NCBI RefSeq assembly: GCF_013463155.1
Contig: NZ_CP040781.1
Location: forward strand, 1,364,001-1,428,000
Source of the DNA: Staphylococcus sp. 17KM0847
GTDB lineage: Bacteria; Bacillota; Bacilli; Staphylococcales; Staphylococcaceae
Length of the DNA: 64,000 nucleotides
Direction of reading: 5' to 3'
In this document: piece by piece, positions 17,641 through 26,975 of the stretch
How the letters are laid out: each line of letters begins with the position of its first letter
How positions within the stretch are numbered: the first letter of the stretch is position 1
Translations under genes and position numbers: made by a program
Notes under the pieces: generated by a model
Database searches by the model: none
Told to the model about the DNA's origin: nothing
Seen by the model: the letters and a program-made list of their open reading frames with translations, nothing else

Positions 17641-19485
17641 TTATTTATATTTTAAAAGTCGCATTGCATTTAAAATGACGATTAGAATACTGAATTCATG
17701 TATGAACATACCTACTGCCATATTTACCCATGAGCTTAAAAGTAGACTTGCCAGTAGAAATACGACAACTAACAGTGCTATGGCAATATTTTCAATCATA
17801 TTACGACGTATCGCTTTTGCTAATCGCATTGCATATGTAATATGTTTGAAGTCGGAATGCATCAATACTACATTAGACGTTTCAATAGCTATATCCGTAC
17901 CGCCTCCCATCGCAATACCAGTATGTGCTAAAGCAAGTGAGGGACTATCATTAATACCGTCCCCAATAAAAGTGACGATGTTATTATTTTTTTGATATTT
18001 TCTTACATATTCTGCTTTGTCTTCTGGTAATAATTGACCATAAGCTTCTGTAAGCTCTAACTTTTTCGCAACTAAATCGACTGTTCCTTGATTATCACCA
18101 GATAAAAGTACTAAGTTTCTAATACCCATTTTTTTAAGCTTTTCTAAATTTTCTCTCACACCTCCGCGGATTTGATCACGAATACCTAGAATAAGTACCA
18201 GCTCTCTATCAATCGCAGTAAGCACGATGGAGTTGCCTTCAGATTCCATATCCTCTAAATCTTCTTGCATTTGATGTGTTAAAGTTACACCATATTGATT
18301 CATCAAATAAAGGTTCCCTACTAGTACTTGATGATTTTTAATTTGTGCTACAATGCCACCACCTTGAATCACTTCTGTTGCCTCTATTTTTTCCGTTGTT
18401 GTATGGGGATAATAATTTACAATTGCTTTTGCTAATGGATGATCTGATTCTTTTTCAACACTGACTAACAAACTATCAATATATTCCTTTTTATTCCTGT
18501 AATAAATCGTATTTGATACTTGAGGATTGCCATAAGTTAATGTTCCTGTTTTATCAAAAATCATAGTATTGGTCTGACTAAAACGCGTAATAACGTCACT
18601 TCCTTTAAATAAAATGCCATGACGTGCAGCGTTACCAATGCCCGATACATTGGATACAGGCACACCGATTACAAGTGCACCGGGACAGCCTAATACTAAA
18701 ATCGTAACTGCTAATTCAATATTATGCGTGAATATCCAAATCATTATCGCAAATATAAGTACACCGGGTGTATAATATTTAGAAAATCGATCAACCAAAC
18801 GTTCTGCTTGTGACTTTGAATCTTGTGCTTCTTCTACAAGTTCAATAATTTTTCCAAATGTCGTATCTTCTCCTACTTTTTCTGTTCGTAAGTGTATCGT
18901 ACCATTTTCAAGTATTGTTCCTGCAAAAACCGAACTGTTTAAAGATTTAACTACTGGAATGGATTCCCCTGTGATACTTGATTCATTGACAGTCCCTTTC
19001 CCGAATATCACTTGACCATCTACTGGAATTTTGCTCCCTGTTTTTACTAAAAGAATATCTCCTTCATTAATATCATCAACACTAACTTCTTCAAATTCGC
19101 CTGTTTTTACTTGACGATAAGCTGTGTCTGGTACCATTTCGACAAGGCTTTTAATAGCTGAACGTGTTTTCGCCAAAGTTCGTTGTTCTAAAAAAGCACC
19201 AAATAAAAAAAGAAATGAGACAATGGCAGACTCTTCAAATGCTCTGATCACAAAAGCACCTATAATCGCTAGTGTGACAAGTAAATCAATACTAATCACT
19301 TTAACCTTGAGTGCTTGGTACGCTTGGATAACAATAGGAAAGCCACCTATTAATGAAGCTACTAATAATAAATATGTTGCATACACTTCACTACCTATAA
19401 TCCATTTTGTTATAAAAGCCAAAATGATAAGAAGTCCTGTCATTGCTATAATCCCATTACGATAACGCTTTAACCCTCTTTGCAT
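17641..19485 (-). CDS. P1B-type heavy-metal-transporting ATPase with a CPG transmembrane motif
   Basis: A 614-residue metal-pumping ATPase. Visible: actuator loop TGES, the membrane metal-site motif LGCPGALVIGVP, phosphorylation site DKTGTLT, HP-locus SDHPLAKA, GDNQGT and hinge GDGINDSP. There is no N-terminal HMA domain; that domain is a separate gene downstream. The membrane motif is CPG rather than the common CPC, SPC or CPH, so the metal cannot be assigned by the usual rules. It probably exports a transition metal across the membrane. It has its own FNR-box promoter, so control by the neighbouring FLP is expected. GGAGG precedes the ATG by 8 bases. The C-terminal NMAVGMFIHEFSILIVILNAMRLL segment matches ATPases of the Zn/Cd-Cu class. 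Confidence 0.88.
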   Translation of the reverse strand: MQRGLKRYRNGIIAMTGLLIILAFITKWIIGSEVYATYLLLVASLIGGFPIVIQAYQALKVKVISIDLLVTLAIIGAFVIRAFEESAIVSFLFLFGAFLEQRTLAKTRSAIKSLVEMVPDTAYRQVKTGEFEEVSVDDINEGDILLVKTGSKIPVDGQVIFGKGTVNESSITGESIPVVKSLNSSVFAGTILENGTIHLRTEKVGEDTTFGKIIELVEEAQDSKSQAERLVDRFSKYYTPGVLIFAIMIWIFTHNIELAVTILVLGCPGALVIGVPVSNVSGIGNAARHGILFKGSDVITRFSQTNTMIFDKTGTLTYGNPQVSNTIYYRNKKEYIDSLLVSVEKESDHPLAKAIVNYYPHTTTEKIEATEVIQGGGIVAQIKNHQVLVGNLYLMNQYGVTLTHQMQEDLEDMESEGNSIVLTAIDRELVLILGIRDQIRGGVRENLEKLKKMGIRNLVLLSGDNQGTVDLVAKKLELTEAYGQLLPEDKAEYVRKYQKNNNIVTFIGDGINDSPSLALAHTGIAMGGGTDIAIETSNVVLMHSDFKHITYAMRLAKAIRRNMIENIAIALLVVVFLLASLLLSSWVNMAVGMFIHEFSILIVILNAMRLLKYK

Positions 19486-19511
19486 AAAGTCAACCTCCTT
19501 CGATTGACCTT

Positions 19512-19553
19512 AGTATAGTTGACGTTTGACGCTTCATCATTGATTTATATCAA
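19512..19553 (-). promoter_or_regulatory. FNR-box class II promoter of the P1B ATPase gene
   Basis: A perfect FNR box TTGATATAAATCAA (minus strand, 19553-19540) is followed after 22 bases by TATACT (19517-19512). Box, spacing and -10 equal those of the second promoter at 17587-17628, although the bases between differ. Confidence 0.85.
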
Positions 19554-19580
19554 GTTTCTTTAAAAGCTTACAAAAATATA

Positions 19581-19624
19581 AAAACTGCAAATACAATGGT
19601 TCTCCCACCATCATTGCAGTTTTA
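19581..19624. terminator. Terminator between pezT and the ATPase gene
   Basis: AAAACTGCAA (19581-19590) pairs with TTGCAGTTTT (19614-19623), with an inner ATGGT/ACCAT pair. It lies about 95 bases after the pezT stop on the minus strand. Confidence 0.75.
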
Positions 19625-19717
19625 AAACTTCACTTATTGTTATTTAAAAGAAAATATCTTTAGTTCTTTTTATGATATTACATTATTCTTTTTACCTACC
19701 ATTCTCAATAATCTCAT

Positions 19718-20476
19718 CTAAATTTTTAACTCATCCAATCGTTCTTGTCCCACCTTCAACATCTCTTCCTCTACCTTACTCCATTTTCCAAAGAGGCACT
19801 CTTGTAGAACATCGGTTGCGGAATCTTCATCAGTTTCAGAGTCATAAATACAAGCCCTATCTCTTTGATAAATCTGAATCTGATCAAAGCATTTATCGTT
19901 TTCTAACTCCCTTAGGTTATCTACCAAGCTCCCTACAATACCATCATGATGTTCTTTTGAGGTTGCTCTAGCTTGACTCGAATTTACCGAATAGACTTCT
20001 TCATAGCGAATTAGGGTGCTGAGGTAGGACAATTCAGGCTTAGTTGCCATCAAGACTAATGAGACTTGGTAGCCACTTGATTTTAATAGCTGTTCAGTTT
20101 TTCTTGGGACTTCTGTCGTTCTTAAAGTTCCTTCAATTAACAAATGATAACCTTGTTTACTTAGCGCATCAACAAGATGTTCCACTACTTTTCCTGCAAA
20201 TCGCTTGGTAGAGTCAAAGCTATCCTTGCCGTATTCTTCTTGTAAAGCTAGATAATTAGGGTGTAAAGAGCGATAGCTATCACCATCTATAATGATGATA
20301 TTCCCTTGAAACGCTTTCTGCTTGATACGGTGTATTGTTGTTTTACCTGCGCCACTTTGCCCACCAAGTAAAAAGGCTTTTGGGTTAATTGATGGTGTTT
20401 TACCACGAGTTAAGGAACGAATGATTCGTTTTAAGGCTAGAGTAAACTCTTCTTGACTAAATACTTCTAACCTCAT
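19718..20476 (-). CDS. pezT: PezT, zeta-type toxin (UDP-N-acetylglucosamine kinase)
   Basis: A 252-residue zeta toxin closely similar to Streptococcus pneumoniae PezT. Walker A GGQSGAGKTT is at about residues 37-46; the catalytic aspartate lies in IIDGDSYRS (near 66); EGTLRTTEVPRKT and the YQRDRACIYDS stretch hold the substrate-binding arginines. PezT phosphorylates UDP-GlcNAc and so poisons cell-wall synthesis when not bound by PezA. The toxin looks intact. It is coupled to pezA by a TAATG overlap (20474-20478). Zeta toxins of this exact type are far more familiar in streptococci, so acquisition by transfer is likely. Confidence 0.93.
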   Translation of the reverse strand: MRLEVFSQEEFTLALKRIIRSLTRGKTPSINPKAFLLGGQSGAGKTTIHRIKQKAFQGNIIIIDGDSYRSLHPNYLALQEEYGKDSFDSTKRFAGKVVEHLVDALSKQGYHLLIEGTLRTTEVPRKTEQLLKSSGYQVSLVLMATKPELSYLSTLIRYEEVYSVNSSQARATSKEHHDGIVGSLVDNLRELENDKCFDQIQIYQRDRACIYDSETDEDSATDVLQECLFGKWSKVEEEMLKVGQERLDELKI

Positions 20477-20952
20477 TAAGCCACCACCTGATGACGAGCA
20501 AGCTCTAACATACGTTCGATACCATCTAAATAGCCATTGTAGCGCTCTATTTCATCAAAAGTATCGACAAGATAAATCTTTGTATTGATAAGATCCGACA
20601 AGTCATCACTCATCAAAATCCAAGGATTGACCTCATCATCAAAAGCAATTCCTTGACTATCTTGATAGCGATACAATTGAGATAAAATTGCTGCACCACG
20701 TTCTTTTATGATTTCTATTTTCAGTGTCAATTGATAATCTTCTACTGGTGTTAACATCTTTTCTTCTCCTACAATGTCAATATAAGACACATTGAATTTC
20801 TGACAAATGTGGTCTATAAGCTCTGTTGAAACAGAACTTGTTCCATTTTCATAACGACTCAGACTATTCCTTGAGATACCAACAATTTTTGCAAATTCTG
20901 GTTGCGTCAATTCATGGGTTCTTCGTAATGATTTTATATTGTCTCCAATCAT
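20476..20952 (-). CDS. pezA: PezA, epsilon-like antitoxin and repressor
   Basis: A 158-residue antitoxin: N-terminal Cro/CI helix-turn-helix at about 1-60 (LTQPEFAKIVGISRNSLSRYENG) and a C-terminal three-helix toxin-binding domain (NPWILMSDDLSDLINTKIYLV). Length and sequence match S. pneumoniae PezA. The start is the ATG at 20952, with GGAGG 9 bases upstream; an in-frame ATG 30 bases earlier lacks a Shine-Dalgarno and overlaps the promoter. It neutralises PezT and, in streptococci, represses its own promoter. Confidence 0.93.
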   Translation of the reverse strand: MIGDNIKSLRRTHELTQPEFAKIVGISRNSLSRYENGTSSVSTELIDHICQKFNVSYIDIVGEEKMLTPVEDYQLTLKIEIIKERGAAILSQLYRYQDSQGIAFDDEVNPWILMSDDLSDLINTKIYLVDTFDEIERYNGYLDGIERMLELARHQVVA

Positions 20953-20980
20953 CGCTAACGACCTCCTATTAGTTACTTTC

Positions 20981-21033
20981 ATTATAGCATGAAAAAAGGA
21001 TAACGCACCAAAAATGGTGCGTTATCCTTTTTT
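20981..21033 (-). promoter_or_regulatory. pezAT promoter with an upstream 19-bp-arm palindrome
   Basis: The minus strand carries extended -10 TGCTATAAT (TATAAT at 20986-20981). Directly upstream is a perfect inverted repeat, arms 20992-21010 and 21015-21033 with a 4-base loop (AAGGATAACGCACCA in the arm), which occupies the -35 region. It could be a PezA operator, an intrinsic terminator protecting the pair from read-through, or both. Confidence 0.65.
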
Positions 21034-21174
21034 AAGATGCTCAGTCTATTTTTAGGATCAGTAATGTTCTCATCTAAAGTCGACTTCTTTGGTATAGCTT
21101 TAAGTGTCATTTTTTCTTGTATATAGATGCGTTTGTAGGAACAAAAACAACATCTAGTAAATGAAGAAATTAAG

Positions 21175-22548
21175 CTATTTCACTCTTTGTATCAACGCAA
21201 CTGTCTCCACATGAGTCGTATGCGGAAACATATCAACTGGTGTCATTTCAATAAGTTGGTAGTCATCTTCTAACAACTGAATATCTCTTAATTGTGTACT
21301 AGGATTGCATGAAACATAAACGATTCGCTCTGGTGCTAATTCTTTCAATGTCTCAATAAATGTTATGTCGCACCCTTTACGCGGTGGATCAACTGTGACA
21401 ACATCTGGTTGGATGCCTTGACGTTGCCAATCTAAAATAACTTGTTCTGCTGTTCCAGCTACAAATGTTGTATTGGCATATCCATTTCTCAGTGCATTCC
21501 GCTTGGCATCCTCAATTGCTTCAGGTACGACTTCAACACCGTAAACATGGTTGGCTTGACTCGCCATAGCTAATGCGATTGTACCGATACCACAATAGGC
21601 ATCTAATACTATTTCACTACCAGTCAGTTGCGCATAGTTAACCGCAATATTATAAAGTTTTTGAGTTTGTGTCACATTAATTTGATAAAATGATAGATCG
21701 CTGATTTCAAAACAAATATCATTCAGTGTATCCTCAATATAATCTTTACCATATAACGTATAAGATGTTGCTCCCATAATGACATTTGTTTTCTCTCTAT
21801 GACAATTAATTTTAATACTGCTAATTTCAGAAAATGTTTGTGTCAATGATTGAATAATCTCCGATGCATATGGTAATGTTTTGCCGTTAATTACAAAAAT
21901 AATCATTAAGTCATCCGTATAGTAGCCTTTACGCATTACAATATGCCGTAATAAACCTCGGTGCTGTTGCTCGTTATACGGTTCGATACGATAGTCGTGT
22001 ATAAGTTTTTTGATATACCGCATCACTTCATTTTGACGATCGTCTTGTATTAAACATGTTTCCATATCAATAATGTCATGACTCCGTTGACGGTAAAACC
22101 CCATTTTAATATCATCTTCTTTTGTCTTTCCCACTGGAATTTGTGTTTTATTACGATAGTGCCATGGATCAGCCATGCCAATGGTTTGATGTATCTTTAC
22201 ATCTGTCATTTTTCCTTTACGATGAAAGAGATTAACGACTTGTTCTCGTTTCATATCGAGTTGTGCATGATAGGACAAATGTTGCAACTGACATCCGCCA
22301 CACTTTTGATAATATTCACATGGTGGCACAGCACGATGTTCGCTTTCTTTTATCACTTCAACAAGTTTACCGAAACCAAACTTTTTATTCACTTTAATCA
22401 CTTTATAACGTATGATTTCATCTGTTAGTGCTTGCGGGACAAAGATAGGATATCGCTCCCTTTTGATCACGCCGTGTCCCTCATGTGTTAAGTCTACTAC
22501 ACGACCTTCATATATTTGATTTTTTTCAACAACTGCCACGGCAATCAC
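21175..22548 (-). CDS. rlmCD: 23S rRNA (uracil-5-)-methyltransferase, RlmCD/RumA type
   Basis: A 457-residue SAM-dependent methyltransferase. N-terminal TRAM domain (about 10-65), an iron-sulfur cysteine cluster (CEYYQKCGGC near 77-86 plus CLIQ), SAM-binding DAYCGIGTIALAM and catalytic cysteine in YVSCNPST near the C-terminus. It makes 5-methyluridine in 23S rRNA; Gram-positive homologues can modify two sites. The annotated start is a GTG; a second GTG nine bases later is also possible because the Shine-Dalgarno is weak. It marks the downstream end of the accessory block that begins after dinB. Confidence 0.9.
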   Translation of the reverse strand: MIAVAVVEKNQIYEGRVVDLTHEGHGVIKRERYPIFVPQALTDEIIRYKVIKVNKKFGFGKLVEVIKESEHRAVPPCEYYQKCGGCQLQHLSYHAQLDMKREQVVNLFHRKGKMTDVKIHQTIGMADPWHYRNKTQIPVGKTKEDDIKMGFYRQRSHDIIDMETCLIQDDRQNEVMRYIKKLIHDYRIEPYNEQQHRGLLRHIVMRKGYYTDDLMIIFVINGKTLPYASEIIQSLTQTFSEISSIKINCHREKTNVIMGATSYTLYGKDYIEDTLNDICFEISDLSFYQINVTQTQKLYNIAVNYAQLTGSEIVLDAYCGIGTIALAMASQANHVYGVEVVPEAIEDAKRNALRNGYANTTFVAGTAEQVILDWQRQGIQPDVVTVDPPRKGCDITFIETLKELAPERIVYVSCNPSTQLRDIQLLEDDYQLIEMTPVDMFPHTTHVETVALIQRVK

Positions 22549-22579
22549 ACTCGCATTTCATTAATTTTCTCACATGATA

Positions 22580-22631
22580 AAGGAGAGACTATGAAATCAA
22601 CGCATCACTTTTTAGATTTCAGCCTCTCCTT
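22580..22631 (-). terminator. Terminator of dgkB
   Basis: AAGGAGAG (22580-22587) pairs with CTCTCCTT (22624-22631), extended by ATGAAATC/GATTTCA inside. It lies just after the dgkB stop and overlaps the leader of rlmCD. Confidence 0.7.
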
Positions 22632-22638
22632 ATTTGAT

Positions 22639-23574
22639 TTATACTTCAATATTTGTTGGTTCATCGATTAATAATTCATTGTCGGTATTTGATGGTGAAA
22701 AGACTTCAATATGACGTACTAAGTTTAAAAAATTAGCAGGCAATTGACCACCGTATTCACCATCAACATTTAATGGCATTTCTGCTAACGATGAAATATT
22801 TACAGTTTGTGCTTTTAAATAATGTACTTTAGGATGTCCAATGTGTTCACCACGAGAGGCAAGCGTCATAATGTGACCCAGCTCTGCTAAATTCGCTTTT
22901 TCAACAATGAGTAGTGTAAACATACCATCATCTAGTTTTGCATCTGGTACCAATTTTTCAAAACCTGCCATAGAGTTCGTGAGACCAAGCAAAAACAATG
23001 TGATTTCACCTTCGAATACATTGCCATCATACTCAATCCGTACATCAACGGGATGCATTTGTGGCAACATCTCAAAACCTTTAATATAGTACGCAAACGG
23101 TCCGACAATTGATTTAAGTTTGCTCGGTGCCTCATAAGATACTTCTGTAATTTTACCTCCGCCCGCCAGATTGATGAAATAGCGATTGTTCATTTTACCG
23201 ATATCTACTTGTACTGTTTTACCGTCAAGTATCACATCAACTGCTTTAAAAATATCTGTTGGCAAATGTAATGCACGTCCAAAGTCATTCACAGTCCCCA
23301 TTGGAATAAGTCCCAGCTTCGGTCGATTGGGCTTTTCTGCGATACCGTTGATGACTTCATTAAGTGTCCCATCTCCACCTGCAACAATCAACAAATCGTA
23401 TTGCTCATGAATTGCACGAGCTGCTTCTTCCGTAGCATCCCCTACTCTCTGAGTTGCATACGCACTTGTCTCATAACCAGCTTGTTCAAATTTCACGAGT
23501 ACATCTGGCAAAGCACGTTTGAACATCTCTTTCCCTGATGTTGGGTTGTATATAATCCTCGCACGTTTTCTCAT
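22639..23574 (-). CDS. dgkB: Diacylglycerol kinase DgkB
   Basis: A 311-residue soluble lipid kinase of the DAGK catalytic family. The nucleotide loop GGDGTLNEVINGI is near residues 66-78, with the YNPTSGK start and the C-terminal LNVDGEYGGQLP motif. It phosphorylates diacylglycerol released during lipoteichoic acid synthesis so it can re-enter phospholipid synthesis. GAGGG precedes the ATG by 7 bases. It has its own terminator. Confidence 0.92.
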   Translation of the reverse strand: MRKRARIIYNPTSGKEMFKRALPDVLVKFEQAGYETSAYATQRVGDATEEAARAIHEQYDLLIVAGGDGTLNEVINGIAEKPNRPKLGLIPMGTVNDFGRALHLPTDIFKAVDVILDGKTVQVDIGKMNNRYFINLAGGGKITEVSYEAPSKLKSIVGPFAYYIKGFEMLPQMHPVDVRIEYDGNVFEGEITLFLLGLTNSMAGFEKLVPDAKLDDGMFTLLIVEKANLAELGHIMTLASRGEHIGHPKVHYLKAQTVNISSLAEMPLNVDGEYGGQLPANFLNLVRHIEVFSPSNTDNELLIDEPTNIEV

Positions 23575-23720
23575 TCGTATCCCTCAATTACTTTTTATAT
23601 ACTCAAAGATAATATTAAAACAATATCAAAAGTATTGAAAGCCAAAAACATCAAATTAACGAAAGATTCCTCTATCAACACGAAAAATAGCGTAATGACA
23701 GCATACCGTATCTCTTAAAT

Positions 23721-23759
23721 CAAAAAACAATGATAGTGATTGCACACTACCATTGTTTC
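23721..23759 (-). terminator. Terminator of gatCAB
   Basis: On the minus strand AACAATGGTAGTG pairs imperfectly with CACTATCATTGTT and is followed by a T run. It begins 11 bases after the gatB stop. Confidence 0.75.
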
Positions 23760-23769
23760 TGTCTCTGAA

Positions 23770-25197
23770 TTATTGTTTGTCTAACTCTTGTTTTAATAAT
23801 TTATTGGCAAGTTGTGGGTTAGCTTGACCTTTTGATAGTTTCATAATTTGACCTACTAAGAAGCCCATTGCTTTGCCTTTACCATTTTTATAATCTTCTA
23901 CCGATTGTGGATTGTTTGCGATAGCTTCTTGAACAAATGCTAATACTGCACCTTCATCAGAAATTTGTACAAGACCTTTATCTTTCATAATTTGTTGTGC
24001 ATCTCCACCGTTTTTAGCAAGTTCTGGGAAGATTTTTTTAGCAATCTTACTGCTCATTGTTCCATCTTCAATCAATTTAATCATACTTGCTAAGTTTTGT
24101 GGTGTGAGTCCTGTATCTTGCAACTCGATTTGATTTTTGTTCAAGTATTCATTAACTCCACCCATTAACCAGTTCGATGTCAACTTAACGTCTGCACCTT
24201 CTGCAACGGCTTCCTCAAAAAAGTCCGACATCTCTTTTGTTAGTGTTAGGACGTGTGCATCATATGCTGGTAATCCAAACTGCTCAACGTATTTCGCTTT
24301 ACGTGCATCTGGCAGTTCTGGTATAGAGGCTCTCACACGGGCTTTCCAATCTTCATCAATATAAAGTGGTACGATGTCTGGTTCTGGGAAATAGCGATAA
24401 TCATCTGATGCTTCTTTAACACGCATTAAAATTGTTTTACCTGTTGACTCATCGTAACGGCGCGTTTCCTGTAAAATTTCTCCACCATTCAACAACTCTT
24501 CTTCTTGTCTTTTAACTTCATACTCTAAGCCTTTACGCACATTGTTGAAAGAGTTTAAGTTTTTTAACTCTGCCTTTGTTCCGAATGCTTCTTGACCTAC
24601 TGGACGAATGGAAACGTTAGCATCACAACGCAATGAGCCTTCTTCCATCTTACAATCTGAAACACCTGTATATTGAATGATTGATTTTAACTTTTCTAAA
24701 TAAGCATATGCTTCTTCTGGTGAACGAATATCTGGTTCTGATACGATTTCTACAAGTGGCGTACCTTGACGGTTTAAGTCAACTAAAGAATAGCCATTTT
24801 TATGTGTGGATTTACCTGCATCTTCTTCCATGTGTAAACGTGTAATACCGATACGTTTGGTTTCACCATTTACTTCAATATCAATATAACCATGCTCACC
24901 GATCGGTTGGTCTAATTGAGAAATTTGATATGCTTTAGGATTGTCTGGATAAAAGTAGTTTTTACGGTCAAATTTAGATTCTGTTGCGATTTCCATATTT
25001 AAAGCCATTGCAGCACGCATTGACCAATCTACTGCGCGTTTATTGACTGTTGGTAGTACACCTGGATATGCGAGATCGATAACGCTTGTATTCGTGTTTG
25101 GCTCTGCACCGTACGCAACTGGCGCGTTTGAAAACATTTTTGAGTCTGTCTTCAATTCAACGTGGACTTCAAGTCCGATTACTGTTTCAAAATGCAT
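23770..25197 (-). CDS. gatB: Aspartyl/glutamyl-tRNA amidotransferase subunit B
   Basis: The 475-residue kinase/tRNA-binding subunit of GatCAB. The N-terminal cradle begins [15 protein letters not shown] and the GatB/YqeY tail ends [12 protein letters not shown]. With GatA it converts Glu-tRNA(Gln), and where needed Asp-tRNA(Asn), to the correct aminoacyl-tRNA. The start is set at the ATG at 25197, with AAGGAG 8 bases before it and the S. aureus N-terminus; a GTG at 25206 lies too near the Shine-Dalgarno. Last gene of the gatCAB operon. Confidence 0.97.
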   Translation of the reverse strand: MHFETVIGLEVHVELKTDSKMFSNAPVAYGAEPNTNTSVIDLAYPGVLPTVNKRAVDWSMRAAMALNMEIATESKFDRKNYFYPDNPKAYQISQLDQPIGEHGYIDIEVNGETKRIGITRLHMEEDAGKSTHKNGYSLVDLNRQGTPLVEIVSEPDIRSPEEAYAYLEKLKSIIQYTGVSDCKMEEGSLRCDANVSIRPVGQEAFGTKAELKNLNSFNNVRKGLEYEVKRQEEELLNGGEILQETRRYDESTGKTILMRVKEASDDYRYFPEPDIVPLYIDEDWKARVRASIPELPDARKAKYVEQFGLPAYDAHVLTLTKEMSDFFEEAVAEGADVKLTSNWLMGGVNEYLNKNQIELQDTGLTPQNLASMIKLIEDGTMSSKIAKKIFPELAKNGGDAQQIMKDKGLVQISDEGAVLAFVQEAIANNPQSVEDYKNGKGKAMGFLVGQIMKLSKGQANPQLANKLLKQELDKQ

Positions 25198-25209
25198 TCT
25201 TGCCACTCC

Positions 25210-26670
25210 TTATAAATTTTGATATTGATCGTGTAGGTTGAACTGCGTCTCGAATTGGTGCGCCACACGATATAGTGTTTTTTCATCAAATGGTTTACCA
25301 ATAAGTTGTAATCCAATTGGACGACCATTTTCAGCTAATTGACATGGTACCGAAATACCAGGTAAGCCTGCTAAATTCACAGGTGTTGTTAATAAGTCAT
25401 TGGCATACATTGTTAATGGATCATTGATTTCTGCACCTAAATCAAAGGCAACTGTTGGCGTAGTTGGTCCTAAAATAACATCATAATCTTTAAAAACATT
25501 TTCAAAGTCGTTTTTAATTAATGTACGTACTTTTTGTGCTTTTTTGTAGTAAGCATCATAATAACCTGAACTTAATACATAAGTACCAAGGAAGATACGG
25601 CGTTTCACCTCTTCACCAAAACCTTCGCTACGTGACATTTTATAGAGTTCTTCCAATGTATTCGCTTCTTTTGAATGATAACCATAACGAATGCCATCAA
25701 AGCGTGCTAAGTTAGATGACGCTTCTGCTGATGCAATGACGTAGTATGATGGAATACCTGAAGATGTACGCGGTAAGCTAACTTCTTCAACGATAGCACC
25801 GAGTGATTTGAACGTTTCTGCCGCTTTTAATACCGCTGCTTTCACTTCATCATCAATACCCTCACCAATATACTCTTTTGGTAATGCAATTTTCATACCT
25901 TTAATATCTTTACCAATATCTGCAGTGAAGTCTTGAGCGACATCTGGTGCGCTTGTTGAGTCCATCGGGTCCTCTCCAGCAATCGCTTCTAATACTAATG
26001 CGTTATCCTTAACATTGCGAGTAATAGGTCCGATTTGGTCTAATGATGATGCAAATGCGACTAAACCATAACGTGATACGCGACCATATGTTGGTTTTAA
26101 ACCGACAACACCACAATATGCAGCAGGTTGACGAATTGAACCTCCTGTATCCGTTCCTAAAGTAAAAGGCACTAAGCCTGCTGCAACTGCTGCCGCCGAG
26201 CCACCTGAAGATCCACCCGGTACCGCTTTATGGTCGAATGGGTTGACTGTCTTTTTGAAATAAGATGTTTCTGTTGATCCACCCATCGCAAACTCATCAA
26301 GGTTTACTTTTCCGATAAGCACACCGTTTTCAGCATGTAACTTTTTCATAACAGTTGATTCATAGATGGGTACAAAACCTTCTAGCATTTTACTTGCACA
26401 AGTTGTTTCTAAGCCTTCTGTAATAATATTATCTTTAATCCCCATTGGAATACCAAACAACTTGCCATCCATTTCACCTTTTGCTTGTAATTCATCAAGC
26501 TCAGATGCTTTTTTTAGTGCATTCTCTTTATCTAATGCTAAAAATGATTGAATTGTTGGATCTGTTTCTTCAATTGCTTCATAAATATCTTTTACGATTT
26601 CTGAAGGTTTAATTTGATTATCTTTAATCATCTGTTGTAATGTTTCGATTGATTCATAACGGATGCTCAT
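25210..26670 (-). CDS. gatA: Aspartyl/glutamyl-tRNA amidotransferase subunit A
   Basis: A 486-residue amidase-signature enzyme supplying ammonia from glutamine. The Ser-cisSer-Lys triad is visible: the lysine in PMGIKDNI, the serines in [15 protein letters not shown] and [11 protein letters not shown]. It works as a complex with GatB and GatC, sending ammonia through a channel to GatB. It follows gatC by 2 bp and precedes gatB by 12 bp. Confidence 0.97.
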   Translation of the reverse strand: MSIRYESIETLQQMIKDNQIKPSEIVKDIYEAIEETDPTIQSFLALDKENALKKASELDELQAKGEMDGKLFGIPMGIKDNIITEGLETTCASKMLEGFVPIYESTVMKKLHAENGVLIGKVNLDEFAMGGSTETSYFKKTVNPFDHKAVPGGSSGGSAAAVAAGLVPFTLGTDTGGSIRQPAAYCGVVGLKPTYGRVSRYGLVAFASSLDQIGPITRNVKDNALVLEAIAGEDPMDSTSAPDVAQDFTADIGKDIKGMKIALPKEYIGEGIDDEVKAAVLKAAETFKSLGAIVEEVSLPRTSSGIPSYYVIASAEASSNLARFDGIRYGYHSKEANTLEELYKMSRSEGFGEEVKRRIFLGTYVLSSGYYDAYYKKAQKVRTLIKNDFENVFKDYDVILGPTTPTVAFDLGAEINDPLTMYANDLLTTPVNLAGLPGISVPCQLAENGRPIGLQLIGKPFDEKTLYRVAHQFETQFNLHDQYQNL

Positions 26671-26672
26671 CT

Positions 26673-26975
26673 TTACGCGTCCTCCTCATTCATAACAGCT
26701 GGTACTTTGAATTGACCTGCTTCTACTTCTTTTGCGTTAACTAATGCTTTCTCCTGCGGTAATCCTTTTACTGCAACATCTTCTCGCAAAACATTTTGTA
26801 AATCTAAAACATGGTTTGTTGGATTAACATCTTCTGTGTTAACCGAATCAATTTGATGGCAAAAGTTTAAAATACCCGCTAAAGTTTCTTGCATTGCATG
26901 TGACTCTTCTGCCGTAACATTTAAACGCGCAAGATTAGCAATATGCTCAACTTGTTCATGTGTTATTTCAGCCAT
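26673..26975 (-). CDS. gatC: Aspartyl/glutamyl-tRNA amidotransferase subunit C
   Basis: A 100-residue helical clamp that stabilises the GatA-GatB interface. The typical [18 protein letters not shown] start and [19 protein letters not shown] middle are present. GGAGG lies 10 bases before the ATG. First gene of the operon. Confidence 0.96.
   Translation of the reverse strand: MAEITHEQVEHIANLARLNVTAEESHAMQETLAGILNFCHQIDSVNTEDVNPTNHVLDLQNVLREDVAVKGLPQEKALVNAKEVEAGQFKVPAVMNEEDA

Noticed and set aside
20953..20982. Longer PezA start at 20982.
   Set aside because: It overlaps the -10 box and lacks a ribosome binding site; the ATG at 20952 has GGAGG and matches PezA length.
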